A stretch of DNA of 64,000 nt, from assembly GCF_003206045.1 (NCBI RefSeq), contig NZ_PZJM01000013.1:111389-175388 (forward strand), written 5' to 3'. Source of the stretch: Salinicola lusitanus. Its GTDB lineage: Bacteria > Pseudomonadota > Gammaproteobacteria > Pseudomonadales > Halomonadaceae. Shown in pieces: positions 22,341 through 31,303 of this stretch (within the stretch, counting starts at the first letter, position 1; each line of letters starts with the position of its first letter). The translations under genes and the position numbers were made by a program. The notes below the pieces were generated by a model. The model was not told the DNA's origin, did no database searches, and was given only the letters and a program-made list of their open reading frames with translations.

Positions 22341-22823
22341 ATGAAGCTTGATCGCTACGACCTCAAGATCCTGGAAATCCTAAGCCGCGACGGCCGAATT
22401 ACCAAGTCGCGCTTGGCGGAGGCGATCAGTCTCTCCGTCAGCCCATGCTGGGAGCGGGTCAAGCGGCTGGAGAAGGCTGGGGTCATCGAAGGCTACAGCG
22501 CCCGGATCAATCCCGATGCCATCGTCAAGCGCACCCCGGTATGGGTTCAGATCGAGCTCAAGCAGCACAACGCCGAGAGCTTTGCCCGCTTCGAGCGAAT
22601 GGTGTCGGAAACCGATGCGGTGGCGGAATGCGTCGCGGTCGGCGGCGGTGTCGACTATCTGGTCAAGATCGCCGCCGACAGCATCGACGCCTATCAGCGG
22701 CTGATCGACGCCTGGCTGGTCTCCGACCTCGGTATCGAGCGCTACTTCACCTATATCGTCACCAAGACGGTCAAGCGCGAAGGGCCGCCGGCGCTGCCCG
22801 ATCCCGACGGCTTCTCCGTCTGA
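22341..22823 (+). CDS. doeX: Lrp/AsnC-family regulator DoeX
   Basis: Lrp/AsnC-type regulator of 160 residues: N-terminal helix-turn-helix (LDRYDLKILEILSRDGRIT onward, about 3-50) and C-terminal RAM ligand-binding domain. It matches DoeX, the DNA-binding protein of Halomonas ectoine degradation clusters, in sequence type and position after doeB. I start at the ATG of MKLDRYDL; four more codons are open upstream. It may bind the palindrome at 22919-22932 ahead of doeC, which is inference. Confidence 0.9.
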   Translation: MKLDRYDLKILEILSRDGRITKSRLAEAISLSVSPCWERVKRLEKAGVIEGYSARINPDAIVKRTPVWVQIELKQHNAESFARFERMVSETDAVAECVAVGGGVDYLVKIAADSIDAYQRLIDAWLVSDLGIERYFTYIVTKTVKREGPPALPDPDGFSV

Positions 22824-22840
22824 GAGCTGACGAACGGAAA

Positions 22841-22879
22841 CGATGAATGAACCTGGCCGACGCCAGGTTCGTTCGTTTC
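22841..22879. terminator. Hairpin after doeX
   Basis: A perfect core stem GAACCTGGC-CGAC-GCCAGGTTC (22849-22870) extends outwards with wobble pairs to about 16 bp, 25 bases after the doeX stop. The following T-run is interrupted (CGTTTCCCGT). It probably ends the doeABX transcript. Confidence 0.55.
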
Positions 22880-22918
22880 CCGTCCCACCTCATCCGAAAA
22901 AACCTCAACCTCAACACG

Positions 22919-22932
22919 TTCTTTCGAAAGAA
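22919..22932. promoter_or_regulatory. Perfect palindrome upstream of doeC
   Basis: TTCTTTCGAAAGAA is a 14-bp perfect palindrome in the AT-rich part of the doeX-doeC spacer, about 120 bases before doeC. Its size fits a dimeric regulator site; DoeX or EnuR are candidates. Confidence 0.5.
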
Positions 22933-23052
22933 AACGTACGGTAAACCGGTCGGGACAAAAAAATTACCCGCTGCAGAATCGATACCATGGTCGCACTCGC
23001 AGGATAGGCAAACCGTTCTGCCCACCGCCGACACCTTGCAGGAGGCGACATC

Positions 23053-24516
23053 ATGAAACTCAACGATCCCCGGCTTTTCCGCCAGTACGCCTATATCGAC
23101 GGCAAGTGGACCCATGGCAGCGAGGGGCGCGAGGAAGCGGTCGTCGATCCCGCCACGGGAGAGATCCTCGGCCACTGCGCGTTGCTGGAAGCGGCCCAGA
23201 TCACCGAGACCGTGACCGCCGCCGAAAATGCCTTCGCCGATTGGCGGGCGATCAACGTCCACGAGCGGGCCAAGAAGCTCAACGCCTGGTATCGCCTGCT
23301 GCACGAGCACAAGGAAGACCTGGCGTTGCTGATGACCTACGAGCAGGGCAAGCCGCTCAAGGATGCACGCGGCGAGGTCGACTACGGTGCCAGCTTCATC
23401 CAGTGGTTCGCGGAGGAGGCCAAGCGCGCCTATGGGGTGACCATTCCGAGTCATATCCCCAACGCCGCACTGGGCACGATCAAGGAGCCGGTCGGCGTGT
23501 CGGCGATGTTCACGCCGTGGAACTTCCCGCTGGCGATGATCACCCGCAAGGCCGGGGCGGCGCTGGCGGCCGGCTGCACGGTGATCGTCAAGCCGGCCAA
23601 CGAGACGCCTTATTCGGCCCTGGCGCTGGCCGAGCTGGCCGAGCGGGCGGGCATTCCGGCCGGGGTGTTCAACGTCGTTACCGGCGACCCGGCGACGGTC
23701 TCCGAGGTGCTGTGCAACGACAACCGCATTCGCAACATCTCGTTCACCGGTTCGACCCGCGTCGGCAAGCTGCTGATGCGCCAGAGTTCCTCCAGCGTCA
23801 AGCGCATGTCGCTGGAGCTGGGTGGCAACGCGCCCTTCATCGTCTGCGATGACATGGATCCGGATGTGGCGGCGAAAGAGGCGGTCGCCGCCAAGTTCCA
23901 GACCGCCGGTCAGGACTGTCTCGCCGCCAACCGGCTGTTCGTTCATCGCAAGATCTACGATGCCTTCATCGAGCGCTTCTTGGTGCACATGCAGGCGCTG
24001 AAGGTAGGCAATGGCCTCGAGGAGAGCGACATCGGTCCGCTGATTCACAAGCGCGCGGTCGACATGGCCAAGGGCTTCGTCGAGGACGGCGTCAGCAAGG
24101 GCGCCCGTCAGTTGGGTGGAGCGGGGAAGCCGCCCGGAGAGAACTTCTTCATGCCGACGCTGCTGGCGGACATCACCCCGCAAATGCGGGTGTTCCGCGA
24201 GGAGACCTTCTCGCCGGTCGCGGGGGTCTGCGCGTTCGACGACGACGACGAGGTGATCCGGCTCGCCAACGACACCGAGTACGGGCTCGCGGCCTACGTC
24301 TATACCCACGACGTGCGTCGTATCTGGAAGCTGATGCGCGGGCTCGAGTACGGCATGGTCAGCGTCAATAGCGTCAAGATGACCGGCGCGCCGATTCCGT
24401 TCGGTGGCGTGAAACAGTCCGGTCTGGGCCGCGAGGGTGGCGCCGCGGGACTCGATGAGTATCTCGATACCAAGTACTACTGTCTCGGCAATATGCCCTC
24501 GGCCAGTTCGTCTTGA
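23053..24516 (+). CDS. doeC: Aspartate-semialdehyde dehydrogenase DoeC (succinate-semialdehyde dehydrogenase family)
   Basis: NAD(P)-dependent aldehyde dehydrogenase of 487 residues. In the ectoine pathway it oxidises L-aspartate-beta-semialdehyde, made by DoeD, to L-aspartate. Glu255 in MSLELGGNAPF and Cys289 in AGQDCLAANR are the catalytic pair. FTPWNFPLAM (153-162) and the cofactor loop FTGST are present. GCAGGAGG precedes the ATG. Sequence alone resembles GabD; the DoeC role comes from the cluster. Confidence 0.9.
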   Translation: MKLNDPRLFRQYAYIDGKWTHGSEGREEAVVDPATGEILGHCALLEAAQITETVTAAENAFADWRAINVHERAKKLNAWYRLLHEHKEDLALLMTYEQGKPLKDARGEVDYGASFIQWFAEEAKRAYGVTIPSHIPNAALGTIKEPVGVSAMFTPWNFPLAMITRKAGAALAAGCTVIVKPANETPYSALALAELAERAGIPAGVFNVVTGDPATVSEVLCNDNRIRNISFTGSTRVGKLLMRQSSSSVKRMSLELGGNAPFIVCDDMDPDVAAKEAVAAKFQTAGQDCLAANRLFVHRKIYDAFIERFLVHMQALKVGNGLEESDIGPLIHKRAVDMAKGFVEDGVSKGARQLGGAGKPPGENFFMPTLLADITPQMRVFREETFSPVAGVCAFDDDDEVIRLANDTEYGLAAYVYTHDVRRIWKLMRGLEYGMVSVNSVKMTGAPIPFGGVKQSGLGREGGAAGLDEYLDTKYYCLGNMPSASSS

Positions 24517-24839
24517 CGACCGTGGCGGCCCGTCGCCGTGACGGTGTCGCGGCCACTTCCGCCATGCTCGTTGGCTGGCGCCGGCCGCGCTGGCTCGAGT
24601 GGGCGCCCCGGATTAGGGGCTAGCTCGCTCGTCGACGTTGCCAAGGGTGATAATGGCGCCTCTGCTCGTCGCCCCGAGATCGACAGTGACCGGCTGGAGA
24701 GGGCTCTCCAGCCGCGAAATCGCAAGCTTCAGGCGGGTATCACACAAGGGTCACGGTGACCGCTGCGCCCGCCGGGAATCGCCGTCAAACACCACCGACA
24801 GTCGCGGTGGCGGTTCCGCCTTCATCAAGGAAAAATGTC
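24517..24839. other. doeC-doeD intergenic region with a perfect hairpin
   Basis: This 323-base spacer has no convincing gene. At 24692-24713 GGCTGGAGAG-GG-CTCTCCAGCC forms a perfect 10-bp inverted repeat, about 130 bases before doeD. It may be a terminator remnant, leader structure or operator. AAGGA near its right end is the doeD ribosome binding site. Confidence 0.5.
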
Positions 24840-26234
24840 ATGACCGATACGCGTAGCCTGATCGACAACGATCGCCGCCACGTCTTTCACGCGTCCACCC
24901 ATCTTCGGGACCATGCCCACGGCGACGCGCCAGGACGCATCATCACCGGCGGCCAGGGAATCTCCATCGTCGATCGTGACGGCCGCGAGATGATCGACGC
25001 CTTCGCCGGGCTCTACTGCGTCAACATCGGCTACGGTCGCAGCGAGATCGCCGAGGCGATCTACGCCCAGGCCAAGGAGCTGGCGTACTATCACACCTAT
25101 GTCGGCCACTCCAACGAGCCGCTGATCGCCCTCTCCGAGCGGATCGCCAAGCTCGCCGGCAACGGCTTGAGCAAGGTCTACTACGGACTCTCCGGCAGTG
25201 ACGCCAACGAGACCCAGATCAAGCTGGTGCGCTACTACCACAACGTCACCGGCCAGCCGAAGAAGAAAAAGATCATCGCGCGTCAGCGTGGCTACCACGG
25301 CTCCAGCATCGCCGCCGGTTCGCTCACCGGGCTGCCCGCGTTCCACCAGCACTTCGACCTGCCCATCGAAGGGATCCTGCACACCAAGGCGCCTTACTAT
25401 TATCGTCGCGAGCGCGGCGACATGAGCGAGCGCGAGTTCTCGACCTACTGCGCCGAGCAGCTCGAGGCGCTGATCCAGCGCGAAGGCCCGGAAACCATTG
25501 GCGCCTTCATTGGCGAGCCGGTACTCGGCACCGGCGGCATCATCCCGCCGCCGGCGGGTTACTGGGAGGCGATCCAGGCCGTGCTCAAGCGCCATGACAT
25601 CCTGCTGATCGCCGACGAGGTGGTCAGCGGCTTCGGTCGTCTGGGCAGCGACTTCGGCTTCCAGCACTATGGTATCGAGCCGGACCTGGTGACCATCGCC
25701 AAGGGGCTGACCAGCGCCTATCAGCCGCTTTCCGGCGTGATCGTCGGCGAGCGCGTATGGAAAGCGCTGGAGGATGGCACCGGCGAATACGGCCCGATCG
25801 GTCACGGCTGGACCTACTCCGGCCACCCGCTGGGCGCCGCCGCCGCGATGGCCAACCTGGACATCATCGAACGCGAGAACCTGGTGGGGAATGCCGCCGA
25901 AACCGGCGCCTACTTCAACGCCCAGCTGGCCAAGACCTTCGGCGACCACCCGCTGGTGGGCGACGTGCGCGGCGAGGGGCTGATGGCGGCGCTGGAGTTC
26001 GCCCCGGAGAAGGGGGAATACACGCCGTTCGATCCCGCGCTAAAGGTCGGCGCTCGTGTCGCCGCGGCAGCGCTGGAGGAGAACCTGATCGCGCGGGCCA
26101 TGCCCAACGGCGATATCCTCGGCTTTGCGCCGCCGCTGGTGATCGACCGCGGCCAGGTCGATGAGGTGATCGCCCGTGCCAAGCGAGCCATCGACAAGGT
26201 GACCGACGAGTTGACCCGCGAAAAGGCGCTGTAG
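24840..26234 (+). CDS. doeD: Diaminobutyrate transaminase DoeD
   Basis: Class-III PLP-dependent aminotransferase of 464 residues that converts L-2,4-diaminobutyrate to L-aspartate-beta-semialdehyde. Asp259 in [13 protein letters not shown] and the PLP lysine Lys288 in [13 protein letters not shown] are present, and the length agrees with Halomonas DoeD. AAGGA lies eight bases before the ATG at 24840; the frame is open further upstream without support. It completes the route from ectoine to aspartate together with DoeC. Confidence 0.93.
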   Translation: MTDTRSLIDNDRRHVFHASTHLRDHAHGDAPGRIITGGQGISIVDRDGREMIDAFAGLYCVNIGYGRSEIAEAIYAQAKELAYYHTYVGHSNEPLIALSERIAKLAGNGLSKVYYGLSGSDANETQIKLVRYYHNVTGQPKKKKIIARQRGYHGSSIAAGSLTGLPAFHQHFDLPIEGILHTKAPYYYRRERGDMSEREFSTYCAEQLEALIQREGPETIGAFIGEPVLGTGGIIPPPAGYWEAIQAVLKRHDILLIADEVVSGFGRLGSDFGFQHYGIEPDLVTIAKGLTSAYQPLSGVIVGERVWKALEDGTGEYGPIGHGWTYSGHPLGAAAAMANLDIIERENLVGNAAETGAYFNAQLAKTFGDHPLVGDVRGEGLMAALEFAPEKGEYTPFDPALKVGARVAAAALEENLIARAMPNGDILGFAPPLVIDRGQVDEVIARAKRAIDKVTDELTREKAL

Positions 26235-26281
26235 ACCTGGACTGACGGCTGCCCGCATCGGCTTGATGCGATCGCGCCCCT

Positions 26282-26309
26282 GCGGCAGGGTGAGAGCTCT
26301 GCCGCTTTT
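26282..26309 (+). terminator. Intrinsic terminator or attenuator between doeD and eutB
   Basis: GCGGCAG and CTGCCGC form a 7-bp stem with a 10-base loop, immediately followed by TTTT. It lies about 50 bases after doeD and 22 bases before the eutB start, so it may partly uncouple the eut genes from the doe genes. Confidence 0.6.
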
Positions 26310-26331
26310 CATCATTGCTTCGGGAGCCCGC

Positions 26332-27318
26332 ATGTCCGACCCCGTCACCCTGCACGACATCTACCTGGCCCGCCAGCGCATCGCCGGGCAGGCCGCGCGC
26401 ACGCCGCTACTTCTCTCCCAGAGCCTGTCGGCGCGCTTCGACGCCGAGATCTATCTCAAGCTCGAGACGCTGCAGCCGAGCGGCGCGTTCAAGCTGCGGG
26501 GTGCGCTCAACAAGATCGCCTCGCTATCGCCGGAGCAGCTCGAGCGCGGCGTCACCACGGCCTCCACCGGCAATCACGGTCGGGCGGTGGCGTGGGCGGC
26601 CAGGCGACTCGGCGCGCGGGCGGTGATCTGTCTCTCCGAGCTGGTGCCGGCCAACAAGGTCGCTGCCATCGAAGCGTTGGGCGCGGAGGCACGGGTGATC
26701 GGCCGCTCCCAGGATGACGCCTTCGTCGAGGCGCGGCGTCTGGTCGCCGAGGAGGGCATGGCGCTGATCGAACCCTTCGATGACCCGCTGATCGCGGCCG
26801 GCCAGGGCACCATCGGCCTCGAGCTGATGGAGGATCTGCCGGATCTCGACCGCGTGCTGATCGGGCTTTCCGGCGGTGGGCTGCTCGGCGGCATCGGGCG
26901 CGCCGTCAAAGGCATCAACCCCAGGGTTCATGTGACCGGCGTGAGCATGGAAAAAGGCGCGGCGATGATCGACAGCCTGGCCGCGGGCAAACCGGTCGAG
27001 GTCGAGGAGGAAGCCTCGCTGGCCGACTCGTTGGGTGGCGGGATCGGGCTCGACAACCACTGCACCTTCGCGCTGGTGCGCGAGGTGATGGACGATCACT
27101 ACCGGGTCTCGGAGCCGGCGATTGCCCGTGCCATGCTGCACTTCTTCGAACAGGAGAAGATGCTGGTCGAGGGGGCCGCAGTGGTGGGGCTTGCCGCCAT
27201 CGAGGAGCACGCCCTCGACATCCGCGGCCAGAAGGTGGTGTTGATCGTCTCGGGCAACGGCGTGGATGCCGGGACGCTGATGCGGGCGAGAACCCTGGTC
27301 GACTATCCGGCGCGCTGA
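26332..27318 (+). CDS. eutB: Threonine-dehydratase-like enzyme EutB (hydroxyectoine utilisation)
   Basis: Fold-type II PLP enzyme of 328 residues of the threonine/serine dehydratase family. The PLP lysine is Lys54 in SGAFKLRGALN, with STGNHGRAVAWAA and the glycine-rich SGGGLLGGIG following. In this context it matches EutB, proposed to dehydrate the hydroxylated diaminobutyrate formed from 5-hydroxyectoine. CGGGAG precedes the ATG at 26332. A hairpin with a T-run lies just upstream. The biochemical step is known only by proposal from related clusters. Confidence 0.88.
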   Translation: MSDPVTLHDIYLARQRIAGQAARTPLLLSQSLSARFDAEIYLKLETLQPSGAFKLRGALNKIASLSPEQLERGVTTASTGNHGRAVAWAARRLGARAVICLSELVPANKVAAIEALGAEARVIGRSQDDAFVEARRLVAEEGMALIEPFDDPLIAAGQGTIGLELMEDLPDLDRVLIGLSGGGLLGGIGRAVKGINPRVHVTGVSMEKGAAMIDSLAAGKPVEVEEEASLADSLGGGIGLDNHCTFALVREVMDDHYRVSEPAIARAMLHFFEQEKMLVEGAAVVGLAAIEEHALDIRGQKVVLIVSGNGVDAGTLMRARTLVDYPAR

Positions 27319-27452
27319 GCGGGTGAAAACGGCCTGCGCTCGGCATGCGGCGCACTCGATTGGCTATGCGCTGCGATCTGGCCGTCGCTTGGCAACTTTT
27401 CAGACTCGCTCGATCTCAACCATAGCTACGTAACGGGTTAGAAGGATTACAG

Positions 27453-28400
27453 ATGGAACTCTATAACCGACAGCAGATTCAGGATGTCGTCACGCTCGAC
27501 CATGCCGCGCTGGATGCCGTTGAAGCCGGTTTTCGCGCGCTGGGAGAGGGCAATGTGGTCCAGCCGCCGATCCTGTCGATGGCGATCGAAGAGTCCAACG
27601 GCGAGGTCGACGTCAAGACCGCCCATATCCGGGGCAATTCGCGCTTCGCGATCAAGGTCAGTCCCGGCTTCTTCGACAATCCCAAGCTCGGGCTGCCGAG
27701 TCTCAACGGGTTGATGATCGTATTCTCGGCCAAGACCGGGCTGGTCGAGGCGGTGCTGTTCGACGAGGGCTATCTCACCGATATTCGCACTGCGCTGGCG
27801 GGCGCCATCGCCGCCAAGCATCTCTCGCGAACCGACAGCCGCCGCGTCACCGTCCTCGGTGCCGGGCTGCAGGCGGAGCTGCAGGTCGCCGCGCTCAGGC
27901 TGGTGCGTGACATCGAGACGCTCGACGTCTGGGCCCGCGACGTCGCCAAGGCCGAGGCCTACGCGGCGCGGATGCAGGAGGCCTACGGCTTGACCGTGGC
28001 GGTGCATACCGATATCGGCGAGGCCTGCCGCGAGGCGGACATCATCGTCACCACCACGCCGTCGCGATCACCACTGCTCTCCGGAGAACATCTGCGCGAG
28101 GGCGTGCATGTCACTGCGATGGGCTCGGACAGTCCGGACAAGCGCGAACTCGATTCGTCGGTGATGGAGCGGGCCGATCACTTCGTGGCCGATACCCGCG
28201 CCCAGAGCGAGCACAACGGCGAGCTCAAGGCCTACGCCGGCCACGAGCCGCCGTTCACCGTCAACGAGCTGGGTGCAGTGATTGCCAGCGGGAGCGGTCT
28301 GCGTACCGCGGATTCCCAGATCACCGTCTGCGATCTCACCGGCACCGGGGTGCAGGACACCGCCATCGCCGGCTTTGCGCTGGGCCGGCTGGCGGGGTGA
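27453..28400 (+). CDS. eutC: Ornithine cyclodeaminase-like protein EutC
   Basis: Member of the ornithine cyclodeaminase/mu-crystallin family, 315 residues, with a Rossmann motif VTVLGAGLQAELQ (132-144) and the conserved Lys68 in RFAIKVSPGF. Directly after EutB it matches EutC, thought to work with EutB in removing the hydroxyl branch during hydroxyectoine use. AGAAGGA precedes the ATG. The downstream acetyltransferase start overlaps its stop. Confidence 0.9.
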   Translation: MELYNRQQIQDVVTLDHAALDAVEAGFRALGEGNVVQPPILSMAIEESNGEVDVKTAHIRGNSRFAIKVSPGFFDNPKLGLPSLNGLMIVFSAKTGLVEAVLFDEGYLTDIRTALAGAIAAKHLSRTDSRRVTVLGAGLQAELQVAALRLVRDIETLDVWARDVAKAEAYAARMQEAYGLTVAVHTDIGEACREADIIVTTTPSRSPLLSGEHLREGVHVTAMGSDSPDKRELDSSVMERADHFVADTRAQSEHNGELKAYAGHEPPFTVNELGAVIASGSGLRTADSQITVCDLTGTGVQDTAIAGFALGRLAG

Positions 28401-29047
28401 GCAGGGCGGGTGCGGTGGTGGTGCGCCGTGCCACCCCAGCCGACGCCGAGGCGATCGCAACCATCCACGTCGACGCCTGGCGCCACAACTATCGCGGCTG
28501 GATCGCCGAGACCACGCTGGCGGGCCTGGATGTCGCCGCGCGTGCCGCGGCCTGGCGCTCGCAGCTCGAGGCGGGAGCGGTGGTCTATGTCGGCACGGGT
28601 TCGAATACCCAGGCAGACACCCAGGCAGGCATTGACCTCGGCCCTGACCCCGATACCCACCTCGACATGCACCTCGATGCCCAGGCTGGGCCCCGGGCCG
28701 ACGCGCTGCTCGGCTGGGTGAGTGTCGGGCCTTTCCGCCAGAGCGAGAGCGCGCGGCCCGAGGTCCGGACGCTCACCCCCGGCTGGGTCGAACTCTACGG
28801 CTTCTACGTCGCCCCGCGGGCGCAGGGCCAGGGCGTCGGCCACGCCCTGTGGCAGGCCGCCCTGAGGTGGTGTCTCGCCCAGGGCTATCGCGAGGTGGGG
28901 TTGTGGGTCATCGCCGACAATGCGCCGGCCATCCGCTTCTACCAGCGCTGCGGCTTGCGCGATCTCGAACTCGACCAGAACTTCGAGATCGCGGGGCAGC
29001 CGCTGGTCGAGAAGCTGATGGCGCGGCCATTGGGCCCTCGACCCTGA
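28397..29047 (+). CDS. GNAT-family N-acetyltransferase
   Basis: Acetyltransferase of 216 residues whose GTG start overlaps the eutC stop by four bases, so it belongs to the ectoine operon. The acetyl-CoA binding loop is APRAQGQGVGHALW, followed by VIADNAPAIRFYQRCGL. Between beta strands, roughly residues 60-100, is an unusual Asp/Thr/Gln/His-rich insertion with short repeats (TQADTQAG, DTHLDMHLDAQ). Related clusters also end with an acetyltransferase of unproven role; a diaminobutyrate-type substrate is possible but unproven. Confidence 0.85.
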   Translation: MSRAGAVVVRRATPADAEAIATIHVDAWRHNYRGWIAETTLAGLDVAARAAAWRSQLEAGAVVYVGTGSNTQADTQAGIDLGPDPDTHLDMHLDAQAGPRADALLGWVSVGPFRQSESARPEVRTLTPGWVELYGFYVAPRAQGQGVGHALWQAALRWCLAQGYREVGLWVIADNAPAIRFYQRCGLRDLELDQNFEIAGQPLVEKLMARPLGPRP

Positions 29048-29062
29048 GCCTGATGGTTTCCG

Positions 29063-30664
29063 TCAGCGCTTGCTCTGGGTTGGCACGGGCGCCACGCCGG
29101 GTCCCGTCGCTTCTCCTACCTTGTGCCATACGCGGCCGTCACGCTGGATCAGGTCATGGGCGCCAGTCGGCCCATCGGTGCCGGCAGCGTACGCTTCGAT
29201 ATCGGGTTTGCCCGCTTCGGACTGCTCGGACCAGGCGTCCAGGAACGGCTGCACCGCGCGCCAGCCGTTCTCGATGGTGTCGGCGCGCTGGAACAGCATC
29301 TGATCGCCGGTCAGGCAGTCGTAGATCAGGGTCTCGTAGCCGGTGACTGCGGGCAGATCGAAGAAGTCCTTGTAGGCGAACCCCATCTTGACGGTATCCA
29401 TTTCCAACTCGGGGCCGGGGCGCTTGGCCTGGAAGTCGAACCACATGCCTTCGTTGGGCTGGATCTGGATGATCAGCCAGTTGGAGGCCATGCGTTCCAC
29501 GTCGGTGTTGCGAAACTGGGCGTAGGGCGCCGGCTTGAAGCAGATGGCGATTTCGGTATCCCGCGCGCTCATGCGCTTGCCGGTGCGCAGGTAGAAGGGC
29601 ACGTCGACCCAGCGCCAGTTGTCGACCATCACCTTCATGGCGACGAAGGTTTCGGTCTCGCTCTCTGCATCGACGCCGTGCTCGTCCAGATAGCCGGGCA
29701 CCTGGCGGTCGCCGAGGGTGCCTTTCGCGTAACGGCCGCGGGCGGAGTAGCGCTTGGCTTCTTCGGTCATCCAGGGGCGGATGGCGCCCAGTACCTTCGA
29801 CTTCTCGCTGCGCAGGGAGTCGGCGCCGAATGCCGCCGGCGGTTCGATCGCGACCATCGCCAGCAGCTGAAACAGGTGGTTGGGAACCATGTCGCGCATC
29901 GCGCCGGCCTTGTCGTAGAAGGCGGCACGCTCCTCGACGCCGACCGTTTCCGCGGCGGTGATCTGGATGTGGTCGATGTAGTGATTGTTCCAGAATGGCT
30001 CGAACAGCACGTTGGCGAAGCGGGCGACGAGGATGTTCTGGACCGTCTCCTTGCCGAGGAAATGATCGATTCGGTAGATCTGCTCTTCCTGCATCACCTC
30101 GAGCAGATCGGCATTCAATTCCCGGGCGGACTCGAGGTCGTGACCGAATGGCTTCTCGACCACGAGCCGGCGATATCGCCCGTTGCGCTCCTCGAGCAGT
30201 CCGGCGCTCCCGAGTTGTCTGGCGATATCGCTGAAGAAACGCGATGACGTGGCGCAATAGAAGAGAGCGTTGTCGCTCTCCGAGGCGGCGATGACCTCAT
30301 CGATCTGGCGATAGATGGCGCCATCGGTGAAATCGCCCTGTCGATAGTGCAGCCGCTTCTCGAAATCCCGCCAGTGGGATTCGTCCAGGGAGCCCTCACG
30401 GCTCTCCGAGTGGTTGTCGGCGGCCTTGTCGGCGATGAAGTCCTTGAGGTGCCGACGGAAGCTCTCGTCGTCGTGCTCGGCGAGATCGATGCCGACGATT
30501 CGCATTTTCGGAGAGATCAGGCGATCCCGATCCAGATTATAGAGTGAAGGGATCAGCAGCCGCTTCACCAGATCGCCACCGGCGCCGAAGATGAACATCG
30601 TGGTGTCGTCGGCGGCAGGCGTCTGTTCGTACTTCGCTCGCGTCGAATGGGGCACGGCTCTCAC
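29063..30664 (-). CDS. zwf: Glucose-6-phosphate 1-dehydrogenase
   Basis: NADP-dependent enzyme of up to 533 residues converting glucose-6-phosphate to 6-phosphogluconolactone. The nucleotide-binding motif FGAGGDLVKRLLIPSLYNL is near the N-terminus, and the substrate and catalytic motif YRIDHFLGKETVQN is present. The KRLL version of the first motif is the variant seen in one Zwf subfamily rather than the E. coli RRKLL type. The start is uncertain: GTG at 30664 or GTG at 30655, the latter better spaced from ACGAGG. No pgl or edd neighbours are seen. It converges on the acetyltransferase with a 15-base gap. Confidence 0.92.
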   Translation of the reverse strand: MRAVPHSTRAKYEQTPAADDTTMFIFGAGGDLVKRLLIPSLYNLDRDRLISPKMRIVGIDLAEHDDESFRRHLKDFIADKAADNHSESREGSLDESHWRDFEKRLHYRQGDFTDGAIYRQIDEVIAASESDNALFYCATSSRFFSDIARQLGSAGLLEERNGRYRRLVVEKPFGHDLESARELNADLLEVMQEEQIYRIDHFLGKETVQNILVARFANVLFEPFWNNHYIDHIQITAAETVGVEERAAFYDKAGAMRDMVPNHLFQLLAMVAIEPPAAFGADSLRSEKSKVLGAIRPWMTEEAKRYSARGRYAKGTLGDRQVPGYLDEHGVDAESETETFVAMKVMVDNWRWVDVPFYLRTGKRMSARDTEIAICFKPAPYAQFRNTDVERMASNWLIIQIQPNEGMWFDFQAKRPGPELEMDTVKMGFAYKDFFDLPAVTGYETLIYDCLTGDQMLFQRADTIENGWRAVQPFLDAWSEQSEAGKPDIEAYAAGTDGPTGAHDLIQRDGRVWHKVGEATGPGVAPVPTQSKR

Positions 30665-30842
30665 CTCGTCATGTGGGTTGCCGGGAGTCGGTCGCGTGGT
30701 GCGACTTCATCATGGAAGACATTCCGGCCGGGGGCCAGCGAATGCGGCGTTCATCGATTCTCCCGCGCCGATTTTGCGCGTCCTGGCGAGCTGAGCCAGA
30801 CTGAATCGAACCAAATGCTAGCCAAGACAGGGGGAGTATCAC

Positions 30843-31202
30843 ATGCGTGGTGACCGTTCGGAGGCAGGCAGTGCCGGCACGCAGGGTCCCGACCCGGGGC
30901 GGTCCGGTCGATCCGCCGACGTCAATCAGGGCCTGACGCTGCATTTCGGCCGTGACGAACTCATCATCCGTCGGCGTTACGAGGTCCTGAGCATCGTCAA
31001 CGATATTCTCATCGGCATCTGGTTCGTCATCGGCAGCTTTTTCTTTTTTTACGAATCATTGACCTACTACGGTACCTGGCTGTTCCTGATCGGCAGCATC
31101 GAGATGCTGATCCGACCGATCATTCGCCTGACTCGAAGCCTGCATCTCCAGCGCATGAACGCCCATGCGACGTCTCCGGCCGAGGCGGAACACGATTTTT
31201 GA
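30843..31202 (+). CDS. YrhK-domain small membrane protein
   Basis: Protein of 119 residues with two predicted membrane segments (about 49-69 and 75-93). The hallmark of the YrhK domain is visible in IGSFFFFYESLTYYGTWLFL and IGSIEMLIRPIIR. The first 30 residues are Gly/Ser-rich and polar. GGGGGAG stands before the ATG. The family's function is unknown; it resembles pairs of helices found in small inner-membrane proteins. Confidence 0.75.
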   Translation: MRGDRSEAGSAGTQGPDPGRSGRSADVNQGLTLHFGRDELIIRRRYEVLSIVNDILIGIWFVIGSFFFFYESLTYYGTWLFLIGSIEMLIRPIIRLTRSLHLQRMNAHATSPAEAEHDF

Positions 31203-31303
31203 GCGCGTGATGGGTCTTTGCGACTTGCCACCCATCGACATTGCGCCCCGTCGCGATCGCCGACTAGCCTTGGGACAGAGGGATCTTCCATACACCACAG
31301 GAC

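Noticed and set aside
22771-24309. A 512-codon antisense open frame over doeC
   Set aside because: doeC on the other strand has full catalytic motifs and a good ribosome binding site; the antisense frame shows no recognisable domain.
29063-30664. Linking zwf to the gluconate or alpha-glucoside genes as one regulon
   Set aside because: It is more than 15 kb away, in another context, and I saw no GntR- or AglR-type palindrome before it.
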